Assembly: GCA_035452965.1 (NCBI GenBank)
Contig: DAOTCE010000030.1
Location: forward strand, 1 to 59,362
Source: Candidatus Paceibacterota bacterium
Lineage (GTDB): Bacteria > Verrucomicrobiota > Verrucomicrobiia > Limisphaerales > UBA8199
DNA length: 59,362 nt
Direction of reading: 5' to 3'
Positions 1 through 8,296 of this stretch are shown here, in pieces. The first letter of the stretch is position 1. Every line of letters starts with the position of its first letter. The notes under the pieces are model-generated. The model was given only the letters and a program-made list of their open reading frames with translations. It was not told where the DNA came from and made no database searches. The position numbers were made by a program, and so were the translations under genes.

Positions 1-222
1 TCCGTTCCCCACATTGCTGAGCGGCAAAGTGTGCTTCGCTAAGGATTCAGGCAATACCAGCAGAAGGGGGAATTCCCTTTCCTTTGAGCTTGGGGCAAGT
101 ATCCTTATTCGTGCCTCAAGGCCGCCACTCCGGCGAACTGAGTTAGGCATCTTTCCGCGGATGGAGTAATATCTCTTTCCCGGGCCGGCATGGAACGGGC
201 TTGAGCCTGTAATTATTGGAAA
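1..222. other. Upstream region of lepA
   Basis: No open reading frame with credible codon content is seen here. The stretch ends in an A-rich run just before the lepA start codon and may hold the lepA promoter and leader, but I see no convincing -35/-10 pair or Shine-Dalgarno sequence. It may also contain the non-coding tail of a gene lying outside the window. Confidence 0.4.
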
Positions 223-2013
223 ATGGACGCAGCGCACATTAGAAACTTCAGCATTATCGCCCATATTGATCATGGGAAAACGACGCTTTCTGACCGGCTG
301 CTGCACCGAACCGGCACCATCAGCACCCGCGAGATGGAGGACCAACTGCTGGATTCCATGGACCTGGAGAAGGAGCGCGGCATTACCATCAAGGCGCACC
401 CGGTAACGATGCATTACCAGGCCAAAGACGGACAGACCTACGAATTGAACCTGATTGATACCCCCGGCCACGTGGATTTCTCCTACGAGGTGTCACGGAG
501 TCTAAGCGCCTGCGAAGGGGCATTGCTGATAGTTGATGCCGCCCAGGGTGTGGAAGCCCAAACCGTCGCCAATGTCCACCTGGCGATGAAGCAGAACCTC
601 GCCATCATCCCCGTCATCAACAAGATAGATTTGCCACATGCCGACGTCGTGCAGGCAAAGCGGCAGTTGGAGGACATCCTTGCGATTCCGGGCGATTCGG
701 CCATCTTGGCCAGTGCCAAGGAGGGCATCGGCATTGACGAGGTACTCGAGGCCATCGTGGCACGAATTCCCCCGCCAATCCCAACCGGCGCGCCCTCGCT
801 TCAGGCCCTCGGTTTTGATTCATATTTCGATACTTACAAAGGGGTAGTAACCCACGTGCGCGTCTTCAACGGAGAACTGAAGCCCGGAATCCACGTAAAG
901 CTGCTGCACTCCGGAAAGAACGTCGAGGTCAAGGAGGTCGGCAGTTTCAATCCCAAGCCTTACGTTCGCGAGCGCCTGGAGGTTGGCGAGACCGGCTACA
1001 TGACAGCCAATATCAAGAGCCCGCAGGAAGTGAAGATGGGCGACACCATCACTGACGCCCGGCATCCATCGCCGGCGCTGCCAGGGTTCAAGGAGATTCA
1101 CCCCATGGTGTTTAGCGGGATCTACCCGATCAACACAGGAGATTACGAGCACCTCAAGGCCAACCTGGCAAAGCTCCAATTGAACGACTCGGCTTTTCTG
1201 TACCAGCCCGAGACTTCCGTGGCCCTGGGTTTTGGTTTCCGTTGCGGATTCCTGGGTCTGCTGCACCTGGAGATCGTCCAGGAGCGCCTGCGCCGGGAAT
1301 ATGGGATGGACATTATCGCCACCTATCCCAGCGTCATTTATCGCGTGATCCTCACCGACGGGACGGTCAAGGAAATTGACAATCCAGCCTATCTGCCCGA
1401 GCCGACCTATATCAAGGAAATCGCTGAGCCGATGGTCAAAGTCTTTGTCATCTGCCCAAACGAATACATCGGAGACATGATGGCGCTCATCAGCGAAAAA
1501 CGCGGCGCGGTGGACCACACAGAAACCCTGGATTCACGCCGTGTTATGCTGACCGGTCTCCTTCCGCTGAATGAGATTCTCATTGATTTCCATGACCGCA
1601 TCAAGAGCATCACGCGAGGCTACGGATCAATGGACTATGAACACGGCGACTATCGGGAATCGGACATGGTCAAACTCGACGTGCTGGTCAATGGGGAAGC
1701 CGTGGATGCTTTCTCGTGCATTGTGCACCGTGACAAAGCGGAGGGCAGGGGACGCGCCCTGGCGGCCAAGCTCAAGCAGGTGATCCCGCGCCAGCAGTAT
1801 GCCGTAGCCATCCAAGCCGCCATCGGCGGCAAAGTCATCGCCCGCGAAACCGTCGGTGCGCTGCGCAAAGATGTCACCGCCAAGTGCTACGGGGGCGACA
1901 TCACTCGCAAACGCAAACTCCTCGAGAAGCAGAAGGAGGGGAAGAAGCGCATGAAGTCCTTCGGGTCGGTCAACATCCCCCAGGAAGCCTTCATTGAAGT
2001 GCTTAAAGCATGA
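223..2013 (+). CDS. lepA: Elongation factor 4 (LepA), back-translocating ribosomal GTPase
   Basis: LepA is a cytoplasmic GTPase that binds the ribosome and influences translocation and initiation. The 596-residue product has the family's usual length of about 600. The G1 P-loop AHIDHGKTTL lies near residues 13-22, the G3 box DTPGHVDF near 79-86 and the G4 box NKID near 133-136. These are followed by the EF-G-like domains and the LepA-specific C-terminal domain, with the basic run GGDITRKRKLLEKQKEGKKR near residues 560-580. The start ATG begins the canonical MDAAHIRNFSIIAHIDHGK N-terminus, so this start is well supported. The signal peptidase gene follows on the same strand, matching the lepA-lepB pairing common in bacteria. 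Confidence 0.97.
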   Translation: MDAAHIRNFSIIAHIDHGKTTLSDRLLHRTGTISTREMEDQLLDSMDLEKERGITIKAHPVTMHYQAKDGQTYELNLIDTPGHVDFSYEVSRSLSACEGALLIVDAAQGVEAQTVANVHLAMKQNLAIIPVINKIDLPHADVVQAKRQLEDILAIPGDSAILASAKEGIGIDEVLEAIVARIPPPIPTGAPSLQALGFDSYFDTYKGVVTHVRVFNGELKPGIHVKLLHSGKNVEVKEVGSFNPKPYVRERLEVGETGYMTANIKSPQEVKMGDTITDARHPSPALPGFKEIHPMVFSGIYPINTGDYEHLKANLAKLQLNDSAFLYQPETSVALGFGFRCGFLGLLHLEIVQERLRREYGMDIIATYPSVIYRVILTDGTVKEIDNPAYLPEPTYIKEIAEPMVKVFVICPNEYIGDMMALISEKRGAVDHTETLDSRRVMLTGLLPLNEILIDFHDRIKSITRGYGSMDYEHGDYRESDMVKLDVLVNGEAVDAFSCIVHRDKAEGRGRALAAKLKQVIPRQQYAVAIQAAIGGKVIARETVGALRKDVTAKCYGGDITRKRKLLEKQKEGKKRMKSFGSVNIPQEAFIEVLKA

Positions 2014-2077
2014 CGCGTTGTCCGCTGATATACTGCTGCTGCTCTCCCTATCGAACAACCCACCCAATCCAGGCCTC

Positions 2078-3244
2078 ATGATCCTCCAATGGTTTCTATC
2101 CAAAACGGTCCGGCAGGCCACGGCCATGCGGAAGCACGTCCAGAAACTGCTCCACCACCAGCGTGACATCCTGTCGCCGCAAGCCATCGAGGCAGTCCAG
2201 GCTGCAATAGAGGACTGCCGGAAGGCTGTCGCCGAAAAGTCCGACAAAGCGGCCCTGGAGAAGCAGATGGAGCACCTGGAGAAGCAAGCCAATAAGTGGC
2301 TCAAGCCGTATCCTCATGCCGCCTGGCGTGAGAACTTCGAAGTCTTGCTGGTGGCACTGGCTGTGGCCATGGGTATCCGCACCTTCTTCCTGCAGCCGTT
2401 CAAGATTCCTACTGGCTCCATGCAGCCCACCCTCTATGGCGTAACCTCGGAGAACCTGCTTGAGCACACGCAAACCAAGATCCCCACTGGTCTCACCCGA
2501 GTTCGCCAATGGTTCGAGGGAGTCTCCTACATCCACCTGGTGGCGCAGAACGATGGTCCGCTGGAGCTGGTGGAACGCCCATTCCGTATTCTAATATTCA
2601 ACATATGGCAGAAGATTGTTGCCGGCGGCAAGACATTCATGATTTGGTTCCCACCCGACTACGGCGCACCGCCAGCCGGCACTCTCGAGGCGCGGGCCAA
2701 CCTGCGCTTCGGCCAGTCCTTTCAAAAAGGAGATGACATAATTAAGCTGAAGGTGAGTGCCGGAGACCATCTGTTTGTTGACCGAATGACCTACAATTTC
2801 CGCCGGCCGAAGCGTGGGGAAATAATCGTCTTCGAGACCAAGGGCATCGACGGCTTGCCACAGGACCAATTCTACATCAAGCGGATGGTCGCCATGGGCG
2901 GTGACCGCGTTCAGCTTGGTGATGACCGCCACCTGATTATCAACGGCAAGCGCCTGGACGCCTCAACGCCACATTTTGAGAACGTCTATTCATTCAATCC
3001 CAAGCTGCCCCCGAGCGACAGCCAGTATTCCGGCCACGTGGGTTTTCCATATCTCGCGCCATACTTTCAAAACAAGCCTGACGGCGTGGTCGTGGCGCCC
3101 GATCATTACATGGTCATGGGGGATAACACCATGAATAGCTTGGACTCCCGCGCGTGGGGAGACTTCTCAGCAACCAATGTGATCGGCAAGTCTTTCTTCG
3201 TCTACTGGCCGATAACCGACCGCTTTGGCTGGGGGAACTGGTGA
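2078..3244 (+). CDS. lepB: Signal peptidase I with coiled-coil N-terminus and long internal insertion
   Basis: Type I leader peptidase (S26 family) that removes signal peptides at the outer face of the inner membrane. From this ATG the product has a basic, coiled-coil-like region (residues about 20-75) and a single hydrophobic segment (about 85-105). The catalytic serine box KIPTGSMQPTLYG follows (Ser at about 114). The catalytic lysine lies in FYIKRMVAMGGD, and the C-terminal box is VMGDNTMNSLDSR. Between the serine and lysine boxes there are about 150 residues, much longer than in minimal enzymes. The frame is open back to 1994, which overlaps lepA. I prefer the ATG at 2078, 64 bases after the lepA stop, because the upstream extension is not conserved-looking. 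A second, shorter paralogue lies at 23151-23735. Confidence 0.9.
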   Translation: MILQWFLSKTVRQATAMRKHVQKLLHHQRDILSPQAIEAVQAAIEDCRKAVAEKSDKAALEKQMEHLEKQANKWLKPYPHAAWRENFEVLLVALAVAMGIRTFFLQPFKIPTGSMQPTLYGVTSENLLEHTQTKIPTGLTRVRQWFEGVSYIHLVAQNDGPLELVERPFRILIFNIWQKIVAGGKTFMIWFPPDYGAPPAGTLEARANLRFGQSFQKGDDIIKLKVSAGDHLFVDRMTYNFRRPKRGEIIVFETKGIDGLPQDQFYIKRMVAMGGDRVQLGDDRHLIINGKRLDASTPHFENVYSFNPKLPPSDSQYSGHVGFPYLAPYFQNKPDGVVVAPDHYMVMGDNTMNSLDSRAWGDFSATNVIGKSFFVYWPITDRFGWGNW

Positions 3245-3538
3245 GAACCATTCAGCCTGCACACTAAAGAGGACCCGCAGTTGGACAGGGTTCAGGGCCA
3301 CAGCCCAATAACGACAGGCTCTAGTGCCTGCTTCAGCAAGAGCAACTCAACCAGCTTATATAGAACGCACAATGTTTATTATATTCAATACGCCAAGGAT
3401 GGTTTCGGCACTGTAACGGAGTTTGTGCCTTGGCCGACAAATCCGGCAAAAGCAGATTAAGGCCGGAAAAGGCAGAATAGCTGCGAATAGGCCGGTTTTA
3501 TTGGGGTGTGAGGGCATTGGCTCATGCCAAGGCGCGAG
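3245..3538. other. Intergenic region between lepB and the left edge of the Mu-like element
   Basis: No credible gene is present. The sequence is AT-rich around 3360-3390, unlike the GC-rich DNA on either side. It contains short repeated words (CCAAGG at about 3391 and 3430; GGCCGG at 3462 and 3489). It may include chromosomal flank or part of the left end of the mobile element. The exact insertion point cannot be fixed by eye. Confidence 0.3.
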
Positions 3539-3660
3539 GACAATTCCGGCAGTTTTTTGGAGGCCGTGACAATCCCGCCAACTCCTCATGTCCAAGCAGA
3601 GAAGGCCTGAAAACATTGGGGATTCTGCTTTGGACATTCGGAATTGCCGGAATTGTCACG
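3539..3660. repeat. Cluster of TGACAATTCCGG-type motifs at the left edge of the element
   Basis: Three related motifs occur here. GACAATTCCGGCA (3539-3551) and GTGACAATCCCGCC (3566-3579) point one way, and TGCCGGAATTGTC (3645-3657) points the other. The first and third form an exact 13-bp inverted repeat. A further copy, TTCCGGAATTGTGG, lies at 15629-15642 near the other edge. Both sites with CCGGAATTGT are preceded by TTTGGACATT (3630-3639 and 15605-15614). Multiple sites of mixed orientation at one end resemble MuA end-binding site arrays. A genome-wide dispersed repeat unrelated to transposition is the main alternative. Confidence 0.5.
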
Positions 3661-4054
3661 CCGCGAGGGAGGTTGTCAACCGCGGAAGCCGGTTTTGACT
3701 GGAATTGGACGGTGTCCAGAAATGAGGCACCGCCTTTTCGGGGGCTGTTTCCTCGGCGGAGTTGAGGGTGCAGCGCCAGTGAAGGGCACCAGGACCAGCC
3801 TTGACGGGCCGACCCGTCCCCTGCTCTTCCGAGCCGGGAGTAATGAGGCTTGGCCCTGGTCGCTTGGTCGGACCGATCCGGCGGGCGACCTGGCGGGGTG
3901 CCCGCCGTGGGCTCGCGGGGATGGCGCGGCGGCGGTGCCAGGGCCTGGCGGTGGCGAGCGGGTGGAGCCCTGCCGCACTGTGCCAGGGGGCCGGCTGGGC
4001 GGGTGAGGGCAGGGCTGATGTCGTTGCGGGTGATGTTGAAGCTGATTGAGGCCA
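3661..4054. other. GC-rich non-coding stretch inside the left part of the element
   Basis: All six frames give only low-complexity, Arg/Pro/Gly-rich translations, which is typical of shadows in very GC-rich DNA. I see no gene, tRNA or clear terminator. It lies downstream of the leftward lysogeny-type operon and could contain its terminator and the left transposition end. Confidence 0.4.
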
Positions 4055-4243
4055 TTACCAGTCCCAGGCAATCGCACCAAATTCCTTCTCAGCGTCCTCT
4101 CGGGTGCGTGGTCTGCTGGCCTTCACTCCGGCCATGAGAAAACCTGCGAACTCAGGCAGCTCCATCAGTTGCGGCACCATTAGCTCGTCCAGGTTCGAGA
4201 ACGCCTCCGAATAGGCTTTTATCGCAGCTTCCAGTTCACTCAT
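4055..4243 (-). CDS. Small acidic hypothetical protein (element-encoded)
   Basis: A 62-residue product with credible amino-acid use: acidic, Leu/Glu/Ala-rich and predicted mostly helical, with the motif ELPEFAGFLMAGVK in the middle. It is not recognised. It would be the last gene of the leftward operon of the Mu-like element, 33 bases beyond the preceding ORF. The neighbouring frames here are clearly poorer. Function unknown. Confidence 0.55.
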   Translation of the reverse strand: MSELEAAIKAYSEAFSNLDELMVPQLMELPEFAGFLMAGVKASRPRTREDAEKEFGAIAWDW

Positions 4244-4276
4244 GATTTTGCTTCGAGCAGCCGGCGACAGCTGCGA

Positions 4277-4576
4277 TCACACTTCCAATGGGACACACAG
4301 GCCCCGATGCAGGTGGCGCGCCAGAAGCTCCAGGCCTAGATCAAATTCGCTTGAGGATCGTGTGCTTCTTCCCGTTGGATGGGGGCCGGAATTTCTGGTC
4401 GCCGCGGGGCTACTCGTGCCATTTGTTTCGGTGTCAATGTCGGTCAAAGGGGGCATCATAGTACATTCCTGGCACACGGAGTAGATAAGCGGGCTGACCA
4501 GGGCGGCCGAGCTGATGCGGGTGGTTGGCTGGCCGTCGGCGTAGGGTTCGCGGAACGTCGCGCGCTCTTCCAGCAT
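4277..4576 (-). CDS. Possible small hypothetical protein with a CxxC motif
   Basis: A 99-residue reading of this frame starts at an internal ATG. It contains CQEC near residues 34-37 and ends in a plausible helix (FDLGLELLARHLHRGL). The frame is open further upstream to 4798, but that extension is basic and low in information, so I chose the downstream ATG. It keeps the spacing expected for an operon with the 62-residue gene that follows. The coding status is uncertain. Two other overlapping minus-strand frames here look worse. Function unknown. Confidence 0.35.
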   Translation of the reverse strand: MLEERATFREPYADGQPTTRISSAALVSPLIYSVCQECTMMPPLTDIDTETNGTSSPAATRNSGPHPTGRSTRSSSEFDLGLELLARHLHRGLCVPLEV

Positions 4577-4676
4577 CGACACGCGCCGGCATGGGGTGTG
4601 CCTGCCCCGCTGTCCTCTGCTGGCCAAGAGCCACGCCGACCAGGTGCTGGCCGGCGTGGCGATTGGACATACCGCG

Positions 4677-5006
4677 TTATTTCCGGAGCAGTTCCTTTGC
4701 CCGCATCGGGCCGGCGCAATACTGGCCAAGCGTCTGGAAGCCTTCGGATTCCATATAGTTGGCGAGGACGCGCAGTTTCGCCTCGGTATCAGCTTCATTG
4801 AGCAGCCCCAGTGAGATTAAAAGCCGAGCGGCCTGGGTGCATGGCGACTTGCTGTTTGTCCAGCGTTTTCCGAGGCGGGTCAGGGCCTTCACCTGGCTTT
4901 GTAGCAAGCCGACCTTTACCCAGTAGTTCGCTCTAGCCAGGTCGCCGGAGGGCTCCTCGATGAGTTTCGGCTGCTGGCGTCTCGTAGTGGGTTTGCCGGC
5001 TTTCAC
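4677..5006 (-). CDS. Hypothetical protein of the lysogeny-type operon
   Basis: About 109 residues from a GTG start whose bases overlap the stop of the preceding gene (GTGA at 5003-5006). This tight coupling supports that start over the ATG at 5054. The product is basic at its N-terminus and helical after residue 20 (YWVKVGLLQSQVKALTRLGK; LISLGLLNEADTEAKLRVL). The LLISLGLLNEADTEAKLRVLANYM region could be a small helical DNA- or protein-binding fold, but I do not recognise a family. Function unknown. Confidence 0.6.
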   Translation of the reverse strand: MKAGKPTTRRQQPKLIEEPSGDLARANYWVKVGLLQSQVKALTRLGKRWTNSKSPCTQAARLLISLGLLNEADTEAKLRVLANYMESEGFQTLGQYCAGPMRAKELLRK

Positions 5007-5299
5007 GCGGTCCTCCGTCTCTGTGTTAGAAACCGCCGACGGATCAGGGCACACTGGATAGCTTCATCCAGGAAGTCCCCGAAATTGACGCCGGTCTGGC
5101 CGGCGATGCTGGCGGCCTCGGTGAAGTTCCGGGGGGATACAAGGAACGTCACAAGCACACGGCCGGTGCTGGCGGCGACGAGTTGCAGACGCATCCAGTG
5201 CCGCGAAATCAGGCGGCGGCGAAGGAACAGGAGCGGCGGCTTGGGGTGGCGTGCAACCCCTGCGGCCTTGCGCGGTGTGGAAGAGTGGCTGGCCTTCAT
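5003..5299 (-). CDS. Hypothetical protein of the lysogeny-type operon
   Basis: A 98-residue product whose ATG overlaps the stop of the upstream gene (ATGA at 5296-5299) and whose stop overlaps the next start. The N-terminus is basic. The C-terminal half (FLVSPRNFTEAASIAG, GVNFGDFLDEAIQCALIRR) looks like a structured helix-rich segment, possibly a ribbon-helix-helix-like or small adaptor fold, but no family is recognised. Translational coupling on both sides is the best evidence that it is a real gene. Confidence 0.6.
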   Translation of the reverse strand: MKASHSSTPRKAAGVARHPKPPLLFLRRRLISRHWMRLQLVAASTGRVLVTFLVSPRNFTEAASIAGQTGVNFGDFLDEAIQCALIRRRFLTQRRRTA

Positions 5300-5754
5300 T
5301 CAGAGGCGCTCCCCTGCGCTAGCGTGAAAGACTCGGGGCCCCTGAGCGCAACTCGGTACAAAGCCGTTCCCCGGCATACGGTTATGCGCCCGCGCATAAC
5401 GGACTCTAGGTTATTGCGAGCAGACCTGTAGTGTTCTAACAGACCGTTATCCACCATAAAGTTAACCAATTGAGCAAGACCAGCGATGGCACGCTGGGCG
5501 CGGTCGTTGGGGTGGGGGACAGCCTCGCGGGTTCTGGAAAACTCCGCCACGAGCAGGTCTAGCATCGCGACGGTGATTTCTATGTCCTGTCCCAACTCGC
5601 ACACGTCAGACCATGCCACCCGCAGCGGGTCAACTAGTGCCCTATTGGAGTCGGGTTGTTCGACTGGAGTGTGCGCGGAGCAGAGCGATAGGCGTTGCTT
5701 TCGCCGCCTGGTGGCACTAGCCTTTTTGTGGACTCGGTTTGGTTCTCTTTTCAT
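5296..5754 (-). CDS. Hypothetical protein downstream of the repressor
   Basis: A 152-residue product starting at an ATG 38 bases inside the end of the repressor gene; the open frame reaches 5799, but the extension lies wholly within the repressor. The N-terminus is strongly basic (RKQR region). The remainder is helical and acidic, with conserved-looking blocks around WSDVCELGQDIEITVAMLDLL and RAQRAIAGLAQLVNFMVDNG. It resembles small phage proteins of unknown function encoded beside repressors. No catalytic motif is seen. Confidence 0.6.
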   Translation of the reverse strand: MKREPNRVHKKASATRRRKQRLSLCSAHTPVEQPDSNRALVDPLRVAWSDVCELGQDIEITVAMLDLLVAEFSRTREAVPHPNDRAQRAIAGLAQLVNFMVDNGLLEHYRSARNNLESVMRGRITVCRGTALYRVALRGPESFTLAQGSASE

Positions 5755-6496
5755 AGGACTTCCTGACTTGAGTCTTTGGCCCTGGTAGTGGTGACACACT
5801 GCCGGGGCTTTGTTTTCTTTGTGCCTCTTGCTGCTCGACCCAGTGAAGCAACCGGAGGGCAGTTTCGCCGCCGGGTTCTCGTTTCCCCGCCAGCCAGGTC
5901 GAGATGCTTGAGAGGCTTACACCAAGCCATTTCGCTAACGCGGCCTTCTGTCCTCTCACCGCTGTTACCTTGAACAGCCGGGCTCGCAACTGTCGCATCT
6001 GGTCCTGCATTGCGGCAACATTGCCGGATGCGGCAACATCCGTCAACACTCTATTTGAAGATTCTTTATGGGGGGCCGCATCTTGGTGGATCGGCTCGTA
6101 GCGCATCTCAAATCCAGTTGGCGTGGGTGTCCAGATCTGGCGGTAGTGGGTTGAAAGCTCCATGATCCGCTCCAGGTCCCGCGGGGAGGAGAGGCCAAGA
6201 GCCCGGGTGGCAGCAAGGAACTTATCGGCGGGCATTTCCGCTGGCGAGGTGTGGAGGGCTGATTTGTCGGCCTCGGATGCAGGTGCGGGAGGTTCTCCCT
6301 CAAAGAACCACTCCATCGGCTTTTCGAACGCGCGGGCAAGCTTGAACAACTCACGCGCTCCTGGGACGGCTCCGCGCAGCCATTTGCCCACGGCGTTCTT
6401 GGAGACGCCAGCGGCCCGCCCGACCTGCAGCTGGGTCAAGCCGCGCTCCTGGATCAGGGCCTTAAGGCGTTCCGCGAATGGTGAATCATCATTCAC
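5717..6496 (-). CDS. XRE-family repressor with two helix-turn-helix segments
   Basis: This is probably the lysogeny repressor of the Mu-like element. Residues about 8-65 form an XRE/HTH_3 domain (LKALIQERGLTQLQVGRAAG followed by VSKNAVGKWLRGAVPG). A second HTH-like segment lies near residues 185-225 (LAKWLGVSLSSISTWLAGKR). The middle (about 85-160) is a linker or oligomerisation region with no S24 peptidase Ser/Lys dyad that I can see, so it is not an obvious LexA/CI-type self-cleaving repressor. Translation starts at GTG (6494-6496), inside a perfect 6-bp inverted repeat. It is divergent from the rightward operon with only 42 bases between the starts, so it likely controls both directions. 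Confidence 0.75.
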   Translation of the reverse strand: MNDDSPFAERLKALIQERGLTQLQVGRAAGVSKNAVGKWLRGAVPGARELFKLARAFEKPMEWFFEGEPPAPASEADKSALHTSPAEMPADKFLAATRALGLSSPRDLERIMELSTHYRQIWTPTPTGFEMRYEPIHQDAAPHKESSNRVLTDVAASGNVAAMQDQMRQLRARLFKVTAVRGQKAALAKWLGVSLSSISTWLAGKREPGGETALRLLHWVEQQEAQRKQSPGSVSPLPGPKTQVRKSYEKRTKPSPQKG

Positions 6497-6538
6497 TTTT
6501 TTGTTGCGGATACCACTTAAGTTGACTACACTTCAACC
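6481..6538. promoter_or_regulatory. Divergent operator/promoter region between repressor and transposition operon
   Basis: The 42-base gap between two divergent start codons must hold or abut both control regions. It contains the inverted repeat GTTGA-7-TCAAC (6521-6537), directly before the rightward ATG. GTGAAT-4-ATTCAC (6481-6496) covers the repressor start codon. Either could be an operator for the XRE repressor or the small HTH protein encoded to the right. No consensus promoter is obvious, and the assignment rests on position and symmetry. Confidence 0.4.
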
Positions 6539-6769
6539 ATGACAGATGAAGCAACACCGACGACAGTGCGGCGCCGAGGCCGTAGAATCAAGGGAATTGT
6601 GGCCGCCGCCGCCGCCCTCGGTGTGACCCGTGGACATCTGTGGTCTGTGCTGCATGGGCGACGCCAGAGTCAACTGCTGATGCGTCGCTACTGGGCGTTC
6701 CTGGGGGGCAACCGAGCGGATAATCGCGGGCGCCGGCCGCCGATTCCCTCAACGGAGCGCTCCGCGTGA
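6539..6769 (+). CDS. Small Ner/Cro-like DNA-binding protein
   Basis: A 76-residue basic protein at the head of the rightward operon. Residues about 17-50 (IKGIVAAAAALGVTRGHLWSVLHGRR) fit a helix-turn-helix, with AAALGVTRGHLWSVL as the turn and recognition helix. Gene position opposite the repressor matches Ner of Mu, which represses early transcription. The sequence alone does not prove homology to Ner. Its TGA overlaps the GTG of the next gene (GTGA), so translation is coupled. Confidence 0.6.
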   Translation: MTDEATPTTVRRRGRRIKGIVAAAAALGVTRGHLWSVLHGRRQSQLLMRRYWAFLGGNRADNRGRRPPIPSTERSA

Positions 6770-7290
6770 CTACCGAGTTTCTTTATCATTGCATCGCCGC
6801 GCACGAGTGTGGCCATGAAACGGTGTGTAGTTCGCTTGGAATCCAGGCGAGGGCGTTCTTGGAGGTTGCGTTTGACGGCCGCGTCCGGGGTGGTATCACG
6901 CTGGCGGCCACAGACTCCGACCGCGTCCCGCTCTTTGACCGTGCTTGTGTTGGGTGGGCTGGTCTTTTGGCCGAGTATTTGAGCGGCTATCCGTTGCATT
7001 CTGAAGCAGGGCTCCCGACGCTGGGACCGCGGACCATTGCGGCCTGGGCAGCGGCGGCGTGGAAATCTAGGTTCTTGCTGCTCTCTGCTGAAGATCGGCT
7101 GCTACTAGAGCGGGAGCCAAACCGAAGCGGAGCGGCAATTCGCGCCCACAAAATTCTCACCGGACCCATTGGTAGCAGCCGCCTGTATCTGCGCCGTGTC
7201 GAGTTGGTAGAAGAGTTTCGGCGCGTCCACTTTGAGGAGGGCGTTCGGCTGGGGGTAGTGCCGAAGAGCGCTTCTTTTTTGCCAACATGA
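6766..7290 (+). CDS. Small HEXXH putative metallopeptidase
   Basis: A 174-residue protein with an N-terminal zinc-protease-like signature, AAHECGHETV (H13, E14, H17), then a segment WAGLLAEYLSGY that resembles the 'aG..AE' part of M41/FtsH-type peptidase domains. A third zinc ligand is not obvious. In mobile elements, HEXXH proteins such as ImmA cleave repressors to trigger excision or transposition. That role here is inference, supported only by its place directly after the putative Ner-like gene and opposite the repressor. It starts at GTG overlapping the previous stop, and its TGA overlaps the next ATG. Confidence 0.5.
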   Translation: MTTEFLYHCIAAHECGHETVCSSLGIQARAFLEVAFDGRVRGGITLAATDSDRVPLFDRACVGWAGLLAEYLSGYPLHSEAGLPTLGPRTIAAWAAAAWKSRFLLLSAEDRLLLEREPNRSGAAIRAHKILTGPIGSSRLYLRRVELVEEFRRVHFEEGVRLGVVPKSASFLPT

Positions 7291-7724
7291 TCCAAACTTT
7301 TACCAATTCACAGGATGGGCCGCAGTGGCTTGCCACGGCTGCGCTCGTGCGCTTGATGCGAGATGAGGGTTTAACCTGGCGCGATCTGGCTTTGAAAGCC
7401 CGGCTCTCGCCGGTGGGTATCCGCGTCCAGGCCTTTTGTGGCTTCCCGCACAAAATTACCCGGTGGAAGATCGAGCGGGCGCTGGATTATCAATGGGCTT
7501 TATGGTCGAACGCGCGGACACTTGCAGCCAGGCGGAGGTGTGTGCAGCTCTTCGGCCTTGACCCGTTCCTTACAAGCCGGTCGGCGCTGAGGTGTGCCGC
7601 GGGCCTGCTCGGCTTCGATTTTAGCGGGTGCCGGTCCAAAGCAGATTTTAACGAGGCCGTGCTGCTCCATGCCGCCGCGTTCGGCCAGACCGCTGCCGTT
7701 GAAACAGCCCACCCTAGAGAATGA
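7287..7724 (+). CDS. Hypothetical protein with possible HTH
   Basis: A 145-residue protein coupled to both neighbours by ATGA-type overlaps (7287-7290 and 7721-7724). Residues about 25-65 (MRDEGLTWRDLALKARLSPVGIRVQAF) could form a helix-turn-helix similar to those used for sensing or DNA binding. The rest is Leu/Arg/Ala-rich and helical. No enzyme motif is seen. Function unknown; part of the early operon. Confidence 0.55.
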   Translation: MIQTFTNSQDGPQWLATAALVRLMRDEGLTWRDLALKARLSPVGIRVQAFCGFPHKITRWKIERALDYQWALWSNARTLAARRRCVQLFGLDPFLTSRSALRCAAGLLGFDFSGCRSKADFNEAVLLHAAAFGQTAAVETAHPRE

Positions 7725-8278
7725 ATATGATCGACAAGAATATACTGAATCTGGCGGATAAGCATGACCAGTTCGCGCTCCAGTTGGCCGACCTCTCAAA
7801 TCAAGAGGCCGGTCTGCGAACCGATGCGGAGAAGCGGGCGGCCGAGCTAGCCCCTTTCGGCGGCGTTGGGTTGCTGATCAAGTATGCCGGCAGGGACGAT
7901 GGCCCAGCCGACGAGCAAGGCTCCGTAGCAATAAACGAACTGCGGGCGATTTACGCGAAGCTGAGCGCCTTGCCTGGGGTGCGGCGGAAGCTCAACGAAA
8001 AGATCCAGCGCTTGCAGAGCGAGATACATCACGCTATCGGCGACATCCGGACAAGGTACTTGGGGCTTGCGCGTCAGCGGCTCCAGAGTCTGGCCACGGC
8101 CGGGGCAGTGGGGTCGGCGGAAACCAGTACGGAAGTGGCAACGAAGGAGCAGGTTGAGAAGGCTGCGCGATGGGTTAGGTATTTCGACTGCTCCCTTGAT
8201 GTGCGAGACGCTGGGCCAGCCGTTCGCGAGATTTTTGCCAATGTGCACCGGTTCGAGAGTGGGGAAGCGTGTCCATAA
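7721..8278 (+). CDS. Coiled-coil hypothetical protein, possibly Gam-like
   Basis: A 185-residue, charged, helical protein. Long heptad-like stretches are seen near residues 5-40 (LADKHDQFALQLADLSNQEAG) and 75-115 (IYAKLSALPGVRRKLNEKIQRLQSEI). The C-terminal part mentions no motif. In Mu-like phages a coiled-coil Gam protein that binds DNA ends is encoded in this region. The coiled-coil character and position are compatible, but I cannot show homology. Confidence 0.5.
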   Translation: MNMIDKNILNLADKHDQFALQLADLSNQEAGLRTDAEKRAAELAPFGGVGLLIKYAGRDDGPADEQGSVAINELRAIYAKLSALPGVRRKLNEKIQRLQSEIHHAIGDIRTRYLGLARQRLQSLATAGAVGSAETSTEVATKEQVEKAARWVRYFDCSLDVRDAGPAVREIFANVHRFESGEACP

Positions 8279-8296
8279 GCGCTGGAGGTTTTAGTC

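Noticed and set aside
1994..2077. Upstream start for lepB overlapping lepA
   Set aside because: The extra 28 residues look uncharacteristic and the ATG at 2078 gives a sensible spacing after the lepA stop.
3508..4137. Several overlapping open frames on both strands left of the lysogeny operon
   Set aside because: All are Pro/Arg/Gly-rich with no consistent start or coupling, and overlap the repeated end motifs.
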